From NCBI GenBank assembly GCA_050305975.1, contig JBNLGI010000088.1:1-64000 (forward strand): DNA of 64,000 nt, given 5' to 3'. This DNA is from Thiodiazotropha sp050305975 (lineage in GTDB: Bacteria > Pseudomonadota > Gammaproteobacteria > Chromatiales > Chromatiaceae). Shown here piece after piece: positions 16,206-24,480 of this stretch. The position numbers and the translations under genes are program-made. The notes below the pieces were generated by a model, which saw only the letters and a program-made list of their open reading frames with translations, was not told the DNA's origin and made no database searches. Position 1 is the first letter of the stretch, and every line of letters starts with the position of its first letter.

Positions 16206-16233
16206 GAAAGCGGTCCAGTCGGGAGCGGCTCTC

Positions 16234-17001
16234 TTAGCGGCTGTTCTCTTCGGTTTGAAAGGCTTGAGCGATGCGCGAAAAGACCGGATCGAGATCCGCC
16301 TGCAGGGTGAGCCTTTCACCGGAGAGCGGATGGGGCAGAACGAGATGGGTGGCGTGCAGCAACAGGCGATGACACCCGAAGCGCTCCACGAACAGACGGT
16401 TGTGCTTCGACTTGCCGTAGCTGGTATCGCCGATGATCGGGTGCGAGAGGTGCTTGAAGTGGCGGCGGATCTGGTGTTTGCGGCCGCTCCTGGGGCTTGC
16501 TTCGATCAGGGAGTAACGGCTGCTCGGATAGCGGTCGACGCGAACCGGCAGCTCCAGAGTGGCCAGCCGCCGGTAGTCGGTGACGGCCGGTTGCGGCGGC
16601 TTGTCAGTTCGCGCCTGGCGGTCGCTCAGCTTGTCGGGTCTCTCCTGCAGCGGATGGTCGATGACTCCGCTGACTTCGGTATATCCCCGCACCACAGCCA
16701 GGTAGCGTTTCTCGACCTGTTTGTCGGTGAAGGTCTGCGTGAGCCGTCGGGCGATCTCCGCTGAGAGGGCGAACAGCAGCACCCCGGAGGTGGGTTTGTC
16801 GAGACGGTGGACCGGGTAGACATACTGCCCAATCTGATCCCTGAGCAGCATCATGGCGTTACGGGTCTCGTGGCGGTCGATCCAGGAGGGGTGGACCAGC
16901 AGACCGGCGGGCTTGTCGATGGCGATCAGGTGGTCGTCCCGAAAGAGCACCCTCAGCGGAGCGGAGCGGGATGGCTGCTCATCCCCGCTGTCGAAGGTCA
17001 T
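16234..17001 (-). CDS. truC: tRNA pseudouridine synthase, TruC-like (RluA family)
   Basis: The 255-residue enzyme has the RluA-family catalytic motif VHRLDKPTSGVLLFA, whose Asp attacks uridine, preceded by HLIAIDKPAGLLVHPSW and followed by SGRKHQIRRHFKHLSHPIIGD. The compact length without an S4 domain suits TruC, which modifies U65 in tRNAs. ATG 17001 overlaps the stop of the upstream ABC permease by one base (TGATG), so it is the last gene of that operon. This placement may be incidental housekeeping linkage. RluA-type rRNA specificity cannot be fully excluded. Confidence 0.85.
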   Translation of the reverse strand: MTFDSGDEQPSRSAPLRVLFRDDHLIAIDKPAGLLVHPSWIDRHETRNAMMLLRDQIGQYVYPVHRLDKPTSGVLLFALSAEIARRLTQTFTDKQVEKRYLAVVRGYTEVSGVIDHPLQERPDKLSDRQARTDKPPQPAVTDYRRLATLELPVRVDRYPSSRYSLIEASPRSGRKHQIRRHFKHLSHPIIGDTSYGKSKHNRLFVERFGCHRLLLHATHLVLPHPLSGERLTLQADLDPVFSRIAQAFQTEENSR

Positions 17002-18209
17002 CAGAGCTCCCGCAGGCCTTCCGAGGGCTCGATGCGCGCGGCCCGGTAGCCGGCCATGGAGGCGGCCAGGATGGCGGCGGCCAGGGTCAGCGCCAGGGCG
17101 ATCAGGAAATGGGAGGGCAGCAGCCGGCAGAGGGTCTCGCCGGTCTGCAGCTGAGCCGCGAACATGGTGTTGATGGTGTAGCTGACGATGAGGAAGATCA
17201 GCGAGGCCACCAGCCAGCCGAACAGCGCGGTGAAGGTCGACTGGATGACCGGGAACCAGACGATATCCGCGGTACGCAGTCCGACCAGCCGCAACACGCT
17301 CAGCTCCTTGCGTTTGCGATCCACATTGGCCCACAGGCTGGCGCTCAGCGAGAGCGAGAAGCCGGCCAGTCCGATCACGGCGATGAGCCAGAACACCGCG
17401 CTCAGATTGCGGTCCATGCTACGCACGATTTCGATGTCGGCGGCGCGGGTGCTCGATTCGATGCCGAGTTTGGCCAGCGCCTCGCTGACCGGCGAGACGT
17501 CGTAGATCGAGCGGGTGTAGAGCCGGAAGCTGGGGTAGGTGCGATCGTCCGGTGCCGGCGTGCCGCTCCACCCCAGGGCGGGAACCGCATGGCCGTCGCG
17601 AAAGTCCTCGGCCGCCTCCAAAAGGTAGAGCGGCACGAAGGCGCCATCGCGGGAGAAGCTGGCAACCGGCGCCACGCCGGTCACTTTGAGCAGCACGTGG
17701 ACCCGCTCGCTGCGCCCCTGGAAACGACGGGAGATACTGCCATCGATGGTGTCACCGGCGGTGACGTTGAGCTTGCGTGCGGCGGAGTCGGAGAGGATCA
17801 GCTGTTGCATGCCCTGTGGTATCTGCAGGCGCTTGAGCAGTGGGTCGTCGCGGTCGGTGGGGATCATCTCCACCGGCACGATGTCCTTGCCGGTCTCGCT
17901 CTTGAGCTCGATGGTGGCGGCAATCGCGCGGGTGCGCGGCACCATGAAGGCGACCTCGGGCCGGTTGCGTATCTGCTCGATCCAGACCCGGTCGAAGCGG
18001 CCGCTGCCGACGGGACGGATCTCCCGGTTGCGGGGGTCCTCGATCAGGTTGCCGAGCATGCTGCCGATGATGCCGAACTTGAGCCCGAAGAGGATCAGCA
18101 TCGGGCCCAGCACGGCGGCCAGGGCGAGGATGAAGAAGCCCGACATCTGCCACTCGTTTCGGTAGTCGCGCCCCGCCAGCCAGAAGGTGTCCTTCAGACG
18201 GTGCTTCAT
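17001..18209 (-). CDS. ABC transporter permease, FtsX/MacB type (TagS-like)
   Basis: The 402-residue protein has one N-terminal membrane helix (about 22-45), a large extracytoplasmic region, and three C-terminal helices within the FtsX domain (LSVLRLVGLRTADIVW is the cytoplasmic coupling stretch). This four-helix layout belongs to mechanotransmission-type ABC systems such as LolCE, MacB and the TagS protein of type VI secretion loci. Its start overlaps the stop of the ATPase gene by one base (TGATG). A VWA protein and Sel1-like protein lie upstream in the same operon. A TagS role is suggested by the neighbours, not proved. Confidence 0.8.
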   Translation of the reverse strand: MKHRLKDTFWLAGRDYRNEWQMSGFFILALAAVLGPMLILFGLKFGIIGSMLGNLIEDPRNREIRPVGSGRFDRVWIEQIRNRPEVAFMVPRTRAIAATIELKSETGKDIVPVEMIPTDRDDPLLKRLQIPQGMQQLILSDSAARKLNVTAGDTIDGSISRRFQGRSERVHVLLKVTGVAPVASFSRDGAFVPLYLLEAAEDFRDGHAVPALGWSGTPAPDDRTYPSFRLYTRSIYDVSPVSEALAKLGIESSTRAADIEIVRSMDRNLSAVFWLIAVIGLAGFSLSLSASLWANVDRKRKELSVLRLVGLRTADIVWFPVIQSTFTALFGWLVASLIFLIVSYTINTMFAAQLQTGETLCRLLPSHFLIALALTLAAAILAASMAGYRAARIEPSEGLREL

Positions 18210-18982
18210 CAGCCGGTGACTACGGTCTCGGTCAACGAGCCGTCCTCCTCGCGTCGGGTGTGGTGCTCCAGGTGGCGCAGGCCGAGGCGGTTGATGTGGC
18301 GCCAGGCGTGGCTGGCCAGGATCACCGTGATGTGCAGCTCGTCCACCAGCTCGATGAACAGCGACATGATGCGCTCCGCCGCGATCGGGTCGAGCGACGC
18401 GGTCGGTTCGTCGGCGATGACGATAGAGGGGCGGTGGGCCAGGGCGCGGCCGATGGCGACCCGCTGGCGTTCGCCCACCGAAAGCAGGTGGGGCAGCTTG
18501 TCCAGGTGGCGGCGGATGCCGAGGTCGCCGGCCAGCTCGTCGACCAGGCCGTCGTCGGGCATATCGAGCAGACGGCGCGAGAGGTTGATGTTCTCGCGCA
18601 CCGTGAGATAGGGCAGCAGACCGCCGGTCTGCATCACATAACCGAGGCGCAGGCGGCGCAGGTCGCCCAGGGCGTTGAGCTGCTTCTTGCGCCAGAGCTG
18701 GGCGATGTCGACCGGTTCGGCGCCCTTTTCGGGGCGGAAGCGGAAGGAGCCGATCTCGCTCGGTTTCAGTGTCATGGAGAGCATGTCGAGCAGGGTGCTC
18801 TTGCCGCATCCGCTCTCGCCGATGAGGGCGATCTTCTCGCCCAGGGCGATCTGCAGGCTGGGCACGCGCAGGCGAAAGGCGGTGCCCTCCGCCTCGCGGG
18901 TCTTCACCACGTCGCGCAGGTGATAGATCAAAACCTTGCCACCGGTGAGTCCCGCGCCGGTGTTCGTTTCGGATGCGGTCAC
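18209..18982 (-). CDS. ABC transporter ATP-binding protein (TagT/LolD-like)
   Basis: The 257-residue ATPase shows Walker A GESGCGKST, signature LSVGERQRVAIGRAL, and Walker B IVIADEPTASLD, then an SHAWRH switch histidine. It pairs with the FtsX-type permease encoded directly after it. The start lies 3 nt after the stop of the VWA gene. Such ATPases drive extracytoplasmic conformational change rather than classical transport. In Pseudomonas type VI loci, TagT does this upstream of the kinase PpkA, whose C-terminus has a VWA domain. The presence of a VWA gene beside it makes this comparison reasonable. Confidence 0.85.
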   Translation of the reverse strand: MTASETNTGAGLTGGKVLIYHLRDVVKTREAEGTAFRLRVPSLQIALGEKIALIGESGCGKSTLLDMLSMTLKPSEIGSFRFRPEKGAEPVDIAQLWRKKQLNALGDLRRLRLGYVMQTGGLLPYLTVRENINLSRRLLDMPDDGLVDELAGDLGIRRHLDKLPHLLSVGERQRVAIGRALAHRPSIVIADEPTASLDPIAAERIMSLFIELVDELHITVILASHAWRHINRLGLRHLEHHTRREEDGSLTETVVTG

Positions 18983-18984
18983 GG

Positions 18985-21000
18985 TCAGGGCAGCATTTCC
19001 AGGGCGATGGGGAAGACCGAGTCACCATTGATGGGGCCGCCGTCGAGGGAGACCCAGAGATCGGTGTGGTCGTGCAGCACCTGGTAGTAGTTGATCTTCT
19101 CTTCCAGGCGATTGATGAATGCGATCTGATCCTTGGCCGGCCAGTCCTGCCAGTTGTCCAGGGCCAGGTTCATCACCTCGCCGCGGTAGGGCAGGTCTTC
19201 GATGTACTCGCGCATGAAGCCCATATCGGCCAGGTTGCCGGCGCGGGCGCCGGTGGCCCGGGTGGTGGTGCCGAGCTGTTCCGGATCGCGGGCGATGGTG
19301 GCGGCGAGACTCTTGAGGTCGTTGAGGAAGGTGCGTGGGGAGAGCAGGCCCTCCTCGGCGGTCACCAGCACCTGACGCAGGATGCTGTGCAGGTCGCTGA
19401 GCTGGTCGCGGGTCAACAATACGCGGACGTCGAGGGTCTGGCGCTTGGGATCGCTGAGATCGCGGTCGACCAGCCAGGCGTTGAAGACATTGGGTACCTG
19501 CTGGTTGTCGCCCTGTTGCAGATAGCGCATGCGCAGGGCGTAACCCAGCTTGGCCACCTTGGCCTGAAACTGGGCCAGTTCGTCGGTTTCGGTCTCGTTC
19601 TCTGCGGGGGCCTGCTGCTGCGCCTGTTCCTGGGCCTGGCGGTTTTCGGCCAGGTTCTTGCCGGCGGCGGCCATGGCGGCCAGTTTCACCTGGTCGGTGA
19701 TCTGATGCGCCAGGGCGTCGAGCACGCGGCCGAAGCGCTCCACGTTGCCGGTTTCGACTCCGAAGTAGAAGCTGCCGATGCCGGGATAGTAGGAGAGATC
19801 GCGATAGGTCGCCTCCGCCTTCGGGTGGTCGGCCATCACGGCGGGGGTCAGCAGGTGAAGCACCGATAGAGCGATGCCCTTGTTCTGGGCCAGCCGGCGC
19901 AGGGCGGCGCTCGACAAGCCGGTGCCGGAGAGGGGATCGCCCGCTTCGCGGGGCCCGGCGTCGGTGATCAGCACCACGTAGCGGGCATCCTGCCCCTCCC
20001 AGTTGATCCCGGCGATGGCTTCGTTGACGCCGGCGAAACTGTCCTCGATGAAGTCGCGGCTGGAGGCGGTGGCGGCCTTCAGTTCGGACACGTGCTGGAA
20101 GAAGCTGTCGGCATCCTGGCCCTGCTCCAAGGGTACGTAGGTGCGGGTCAGATAGTCGAGCCCCGGCGCCGCCTGGGGATTGTCGCGGAAGGCGATGAGG
20201 CCGAAGCTGACGTCGCCGGTCAGCTGCTCCTTGGTGATGGTGTCGTAGATCTTGCGCACCGCCTCGCGGGTGCGGTCGATGTAGGGGTCCATGGAGAGGG
20301 TGGAGTCGATGACGAAGACCACCGCCGAGCGGAAGGGTTTGGCGGGTTTCACCGCGTCACTCTTGTTAGCCGCTTTTTTCGGCGTCGCCTTGGGCGGCAG
20401 CAGGGGCACGCTTGAGACCTGCAGCATACGCGCCTGTTCGTCGTCCAGATAGATGTCCTCGTGGTCGCGGATAGGCACCAGGTAGAAATCCTTGAGGATG
20501 TCGATATGGGTGCGCGGTTGGATCGCGATGACCGGTGAGTCGGCACTGAGCTTGCCGGCTTCGGCGGCTTGGTAGAGGTTGCGGTAGGTGGCCTGGTTGC
20601 GATCGTCGATGAGGTGCTTCAGGCTCGATTTGTCGCGGAACAGCAGCACCCGGTCGGCGCCCAGCGGGTCGCGGAAGGCGACCGTGAGTCCCTGGTTCCA
20701 GGGGATGGTGTCCTGCTCCGGCATCCAGCCAGCGATCTCGCCGTAGCGGTTGAGTCCGAGCTGCAGCCAGCTGCTGCCATCCCGGCTCTGGCGGTCATAG
20801 ACGTAATAGGCGCTGAATGGGGTGGAGGCGCTGCCTTGACCCGTTTGGATGGCTTCGAAGATGCGGGCGCCGGGTTTGCTCAGCACCCGCTGATAGAGCG
20901 CTTGCTTGCCTTCCATCAGCAGGGGTTGGGCCTGCGCCAGGGCGTTGCCGCAGAAGCTGCATATCAGGAATGCGAAGAGGACCGATTTGAGGTATGCCAT
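18985..21000 (-). CDS. Exported von Willebrand A domain protein (PpkA C-terminus-like)
   Basis: The 671-residue protein has a signal peptide (MAYLKSVLFAFLICSFCGNALA). An N-terminal region of about 200 residues resembles the beta-rich part next to the VWA domain in PpkA-like proteins. The VWA domain follows, with MIDAS motif VIDSTLSMDPY (Asp232) and ITDAGPREAGD. A glutamine-rich linker and an alpha-helical C-terminus complete it. No kinase domain is present. The VWA fold usually binds ligands through a metal ion. It lies between the Sel1-like gene (20 nt upstream) and the ABC ATPase gene (2 nt downstream) and is probably the periplasmic ligand or sensor of that system. Confidence 0.75.
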   Translation of the reverse strand: MAYLKSVLFAFLICSFCGNALAQAQPLLMEGKQALYQRVLSKPGARIFEAIQTGQGSASTPFSAYYVYDRQSRDGSSWLQLGLNRYGEIAGWMPEQDTIPWNQGLTVAFRDPLGADRVLLFRDKSSLKHLIDDRNQATYRNLYQAAEAGKLSADSPVIAIQPRTHIDILKDFYLVPIRDHEDIYLDDEQARMLQVSSVPLLPPKATPKKAANKSDAVKPAKPFRSAVVFVIDSTLSMDPYIDRTREAVRKIYDTITKEQLTGDVSFGLIAFRDNPQAAPGLDYLTRTYVPLEQGQDADSFFQHVSELKAATASSRDFIEDSFAGVNEAIAGINWEGQDARYVVLITDAGPREAGDPLSGTGLSSAALRRLAQNKGIALSVLHLLTPAVMADHPKAEATYRDLSYYPGIGSFYFGVETGNVERFGRVLDALAHQITDQVKLAAMAAAGKNLAENRQAQEQAQQQAPAENETETDELAQFQAKVAKLGYALRMRYLQQGDNQQVPNVFNAWLVDRDLSDPKRQTLDVRVLLTRDQLSDLHSILRQVLVTAEEGLLSPRTFLNDLKSLAATIARDPEQLGTTTRATGARAGNLADMGFMREYIEDLPYRGEVMNLALDNWQDWPAKDQIAFINRLEEKINYYQVLHDHTDLWVSLDGGPINGDSVFPIALEMLP

Positions 21001-21020
21001 CGCGCGGAGTCTCGAATAGG

Positions 21021-21740
21021 TTATTGCCAGTTGAGCAGCAGGCGGCGTGCCGACATGTCTCCCGCTTCGGCCTGGGACTGGAGTCGTGCGCGTAGCGCCT
21101 GCAGTCGCTCGGCGGCCTCGGGGATGGATTGTCGGGCGGCGGCGCTGTACCACTTGTAGGCCTGGGTGGCGTCGGCGGCGGTCACCAGGCTGCTGCCGGA
21201 TTGGAAGTGGTTGGGGTCGTAAAGGCCGGCCAGGGCGAATGCGGACTCGCCGTCTCCCTGGCGGGCGGCGTAGAACCACAGCAGATAGGCATCGGTGGGG
21301 CGTCCCTGCTGTTGATACTCCCGAGCCAGGCCATTGAGTTCCGACAGCTGACGGGTGTCGCTGCCGCTGCGCTGGGCGGCGATGATCTGCCTCGCCGTAT
21401 CACCATCCGACAAGGTGTCGGGCGCCACTGACTCGGGCTGGGTCGCTTCCACGGCGGGCGATTGTGAGGCTTGAATGGCGGATTCATCGGTTGGCGCGGA
21501 CGCTTCCGTCGGCGGGACCTGCGTTGCCGCATCGATCCGTTCCCGGATGATGGGATCGATCTCCGACCTCGGCAGGGGCGGCAGTTCTACCTCATCCTCC
21601 GGGGCGAACAGAACGTAGATGCCGACCAGGATGAGGATGGCGACCGTGATCTCCAGGGTTACCCGGAGCCGGCCGGAGCCTCTGCTGATCCCCTCCACGT
21701 CGGAGAAGTCATCGGGTAGATTGGGTTCCGAAGCGGTCAT
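21021..21740 (-). CDS. Membrane-anchored Sel1/TPR-like protein
   Basis: The 239-residue protein has one membrane helix (about 29-46, TVAILILVGIYVLFA) after a short acidic N-terminus, a proline/serine-rich linker, and Sel1-like repeats. Examples are AREYQQQGRPTDAYLLWFYAARQGDGESAFALAGLYDP and ATQAYKWYSAAARQSIPEAAERL. Sel1 repeats mediate protein contacts and often occur in signalling or secretion complexes. It starts the VWA/ABC/truC operon and is divergent from phnF. The repeat domain is likely periplasmic. No named family is claimed. Confidence 0.7.
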   Translation of the reverse strand: MTASEPNLPDDFSDVEGISRGSGRLRVTLEITVAILILVGIYVLFAPEDEVELPPLPRSEIDPIIRERIDAATQVPPTEASAPTDESAIQASQSPAVEATQPESVAPDTLSDGDTARQIIAAQRSGSDTRQLSELNGLAREYQQQGRPTDAYLLWFYAARQGDGESAFALAGLYDPNHFQSGSSLVTAADATQAYKWYSAAARQSIPEAAERLQALRARLQSQAEAGDMSARRLLLNWQ

Positions 21741-21913
21741 GCTGCCTTTGCTGAATCAAGAGTGCCAGATTGCATCGCCGTTCGACGGCGACCACCCATT
21801 TCACCAGATGCGGGAAGCAAAATCCACTTAGCGGTGGGGTGGAGAAAGGGGGGAGAACAGCGAAGATTTCATAGTATCGTAAAAAAAACGACAGGCTGTC
21901 TGTAACAGAGGGC

Positions 21914-21952
21914 GTCTAGATTACCTCCCATTGCAAGGGGGGATGTCTAGAT
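21914..21952 (+). promoter_or_regulatory. Probable PhnF operator: direct repeat of GTCTAGAT
   Basis: GTCTAGAT occurs at 21914-21921 and again at 21945-21952, 31 bp apart (three helical turns), each with the palindrome TCTAGA. The second copy overlaps the phnF ATG at 21951. A third copy in inverse orientation lies before phnG. GntR-family regulators bind short palindromes near their own genes, so autoregulation by PhnF is likely. Confidence 0.6.
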
Positions 21953-22682
21953 GTCTGTACAGAGAGTCCAAAAGGGTGATGGCCTGCGTCCGCTCTACCG
22001 GCAGATCAGCGACCTGTTGAGGGTTGAGATTCAGAATCTCTACAAGGCCGCTGACGCGCTTCCCGCAGAAGGGGAGCTGGCCCAGCGGTTCAACGTCAAC
22101 CGCCACACTCTGCGGCGGGCCATCGATGAACTGGTTAGTGACGGTCTGGTCATCCGTCGCCACGGCGCCGGAGTCTTCGTCCTCTCTCCCACCATCGACT
22201 ACTGCATCAACGCCCGAACCCGCTTCACCACCACCCTCGAGAGCCAGGGCAAGATTACCCACAGTCGCGTTCTGCGCAAGCAGGTAATTCCTGCCCGGGG
22301 TGGCGTGGCCTCCCGCCTGGGACTGACTGAGAGTGAAGAGGTGATCGCGCTGGTGACGCTGCGCGAGGTTGAGGGCAAGCCGTTTTGTGTGATCTCACAC
22401 TTTCTCCCTCTGCGGGCCGTGCCCGAGGTGTTGGCCGGTTACGACGGGGGATCGCTGCACGGCTTTCTCGAGCAGCAGTGTGGCATCAAGCTGCAACGCA
22501 GCGAAAGCCATATCAGCGCGGTCATCCCGGAAGCAGACGATGCGATGCTGTTGAACATGCCCCGCAATCTGCCGGTGTTGCGGGTCAAGAGTGTGAATCT
22601 GGCATTACCAGACCAGCAACCGGTGGAGTATGTGGTGACGCGATTCAGAGGCGATGCCACACAACTCTCAGTTCAACCCTGA
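21951..22682 (+). CDS. phnF: GntR-family regulator of phosphonate metabolism
   Basis: The 243-residue protein has an N-terminal winged helix (ALPAEGELAQRFNVNRHTLRRAIDELVSDG) and a C-terminal UTRA effector domain of the HutC subfamily. This is the PhnF layout, controlling phn genes in response to a phosphonate or pathway intermediate. It is the first gene of the operon, 29 nt upstream of phnD. The start codon lies inside the second TCTAGA repeat, so its own product probably blocks both transcription and translation. Length matches PhnF. The effector is unknown. Confidence 0.93.
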   Translation: MSVQRVQKGDGLRPLYRQISDLLRVEIQNLYKAADALPAEGELAQRFNVNRHTLRRAIDELVSDGLVIRRHGAGVFVLSPTIDYCINARTRFTTTLESQGKITHSRVLRKQVIPARGGVASRLGLTESEEVIALVTLREVEGKPFCVISHFLPLRAVPEVLAGYDGGSLHGFLEQQCGIKLQRSESHISAVIPEADDAMLLNMPRNLPVLRVKSVNLALPDQQPVEYVVTRFRGDATQLSVQP

Positions 22683-22711
22683 ATCCATTACATAACTGTC
22701 GAGGAAACGTA

Positions 22712-23632
22712 ATGAAACTTATGAAGCTGTTCGCTGCGGGCATCGCCGTGGCCATGATAACCACCCCTTTGTTCGCTGCCAAACTGCCGGACGGTAGCAA
22801 AGAGAATCCCCTGCGCGTGATGATGATTCCGGCCGACACCGGGACCAACGACATCGTCCAGGACTACGCCCCCGTCTTCAACGGCATCACCGAGCACTAC
22901 GGTATTCACTTCAAGCTGTCCACCGGTGACAGCTATGCCGCCGTGGTCGAGGGCATGTGCAACGATCAGGCCGACATCGCCTGGTACGGCGCGGTTACCT
23001 ACGGACAGGCCAACAAGCGGTGCGGAGTCGACCTGCTGGCGGTCGATGTGAAGCACGGCGACTCCTCCTATTACTCGGGTATCTTTGTGGCCAAAGGGAG
23101 CGGTATCGACTCCATCGCCGATCTGAAGGGCAAGAAGATGGCCTTCGGCAGTCCCAGCTCCACCTCCTCCTTCAACTTCCCGGTGGCCATGCTGATCGCC
23201 AATGGTGTCGATCCGGTCAAGGATCTGGACAAGGTCATCATTGCCGGATCCCATTCCGCTTCACTGGCCGCGCTGGCGGAGGGCAAGGTGGATGCGGCGG
23301 CAGCCTCCTACAACTCCTTCGGCAAAGCGGTGAAGAAGGGGGCCATCGATTCTGCCAAGTTCAAGCCGCTGGCTAAGTCCCAGCCCATTCCCAATCCGCC
23401 AATGGCCATGAACCGCGGCTTGAGCAGTGAGCTGAAGGCAAAGTTGCGTATGGCCTTCGGTGATATCCATACCAAAATCGCGGCCGACAAGATCCGCGGT
23501 TACGGCGGCAAGAAGGTCGATCGCTACGACACCCGGTTCGACGAGAGGAAGATCTTCGACGCCTTGGAAAAGCTGGCGGCCGTCACCGACCAGCTCAAAG
23601 CGGAAATGGTGGATAAGGCCGGTACTCGCTGA
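22712..23632 (+). CDS. phnD: Phosphonate ABC transporter, periplasmic binding protein
   Basis: The 306-residue protein has a Sec signal (MKLMKLFAAGIAVAMITTPLFAA) and the PhnD pattern: LRVMMIPADTGTNDIV, DSYAAVVEGMCNDQADIAWYGAVTYGQA, GKKMAFGSPSSTSSFNFPVAML and GSHSASLAALAEGKVDAAA. PhnD captures phosphonates such as 2-aminoethylphosphonate in the periplasm for PhnCE. GAGGAAA 5 nt before ATG 22712 supports the start. A GC hairpin at 23670 separates it from phnC, which may leave phnD in excess over the membrane parts, as is usual for binding proteins. Confidence 0.95.
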   Translation: MKLMKLFAAGIAVAMITTPLFAAKLPDGSKENPLRVMMIPADTGTNDIVQDYAPVFNGITEHYGIHFKLSTGDSYAAVVEGMCNDQADIAWYGAVTYGQANKRCGVDLLAVDVKHGDSSYYSGIFVAKGSGIDSIADLKGKKMAFGSPSSTSSFNFPVAMLIANGVDPVKDLDKVIIAGSHSASLAALAEGKVDAAAASYNSFGKAVKKGAIDSAKFKPLAKSQPIPNPPMAMNRGLSSELKAKLRMAFGDIHTKIAADKIRGYGGKKVDRYDTRFDERKIFDALEKLAAVTDQLKAEMVDKAGTR

Positions 23633-23669
23633 TCGCCAACCGGTGATCGGCTACCGGGCCCCGGACAGT

Positions 23670-23692
23670 GGGGGGCGGCAGTCCCGCCCCCC
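23670..23692 (+). promoter_or_regulatory. Intercistronic hairpin between phnD and phnC
   Basis: GGGGGGCGG (23670-23678) and CCGCCCCCC (23684-23692) form a perfect 9-bp GC stem with a 5-nt loop. It lacks a T tract and probably acts as a partial attenuator or as an RNA-stability element protecting the phnD message. Confidence 0.55.
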
Positions 23693-23715
23693 GCGATGAA
23701 GAGTGAGGTGTCGAT

Positions 23716-24480
23716 ATGCTGAAGTTCGAAGCGGTCAGTCGTGTCTACGAAGACGGCACACGTGCGGTGGACGAGGTGTCACTGCATATCAGGCGGGGGG
23801 AGTTCTGTGTCTTGCTCGGGCCTTCCGGCGCCGGCAAGAGCACCTTGATGAACATGATCAACGGTGTCGTGATCCCTGGCAGCGGCCGTATCGAAGTCGC
23901 CGGTGAGACACTCACCCGCAAGAACCGCGCGGCGATCCAACGTCGCGTCGGCATGATTCATCAGCAATTGCATCTGGTGCCCCGGCTCTCTGTTCTGCAC
24001 AACGTGCTCTCCGGTCGGCTGCCCAGCACTGGACTCTGGCGCAGTCTGTTGAAGTGGTTCCCCCAGGAGGACCAGCGCAGCGCCTGTCAGCTGCTCGATG
24101 AGGTCGGTCTCGAGGAGAAACATCTCTACCGTCGCGCTTCGGCGCTCTCCGGGGGGCAGCAGCAGCGCGTGGCGATCGCACGCGCCTTCATTTCCCAGCC
24201 GGAAGTGGTACTGGCAGACGAGCCGGTCGCCAGTCTTGATCCGGCCATGAGTCGAAGTGTCCTGGACAGTCTCAAGTCCGCTGCCCAACACCATGGTGCG
24301 ACTGTGATCTGCACCCTGCACCAGTTGGAGTATGCCTTGGAGTTTGCCGACCGCATCGTGGCCCTGCGCAAGGGCAAGGTCTTCTTCGACGGGGCGCCCG
24401 GGGATCTCGATCAAGCCACCCAGGCTGAACTCTACGAACTGACCGGGCCGGTTGAGGACGTCACCCAGGAGGCGGCATGA
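23716..24480 (+). CDS. phnC: Phosphonate ABC transporter, ATPase
   Basis: The 254-residue ATPase has Walker A GPSGAGKST, the signature ALSGGQQQRVAIARAF, Walker B VVLADEPVASLDP, and the family-typical HQQLHLVPRLSVLHNVLSGRL segment of PhnC. It powers import of phosphonates with PhnD and PhnE. GAGGTG precedes ATG 23716. The end overlaps phnE by ATGA, linking their translation. All motifs are intact and length is normal. Confidence 0.95.
   Translation: MLKFEAVSRVYEDGTRAVDEVSLHIRRGEFCVLLGPSGAGKSTLMNMINGVVIPGSGRIEVAGETLTRKNRAAIQRRVGMIHQQLHLVPRLSVLHNVLSGRLPSTGLWRSLLKWFPQEDQRSACQLLDEVGLEEKHLYRRASALSGGQQQRVAIARAFISQPEVVLADEPVASLDPAMSRSVLDSLKSAAQHHGATVICTLHQLEYALEFADRIVALRKGKVFFDGAPGDLDQATQAELYELTGPVEDVTQEAA

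Noticed and set aside
16971..18611. A 546-codon plus-strand frame across the ABC permease and ATPase genes.
   Set aside because: It spans two real minus-strand genes and has no recognisable motif.
17001..19028. A continuous 675-codon minus-strand frame that would fuse extra sequence to the permease.
   Set aside because: The part before 18209 is an out-of-frame reading of the ABC ATPase gene; the permease starts at ATG 18209 with TGATG overlap.
17001..21740. Annotation as part of a type VI secretion locus.
   Set aside because: No Tss core genes, Hcp, VgrG or ClpV are in the window, and the VWA protein lacks a kinase domain.
21885..21912. A possible Pho box (GGCTGTCTGTAACAG) before phnF.
   Set aside because: It has only one CTGT-type half with poor match and wrong spacing to a second half; the TCTAGA repeats are a better regulatory signal.
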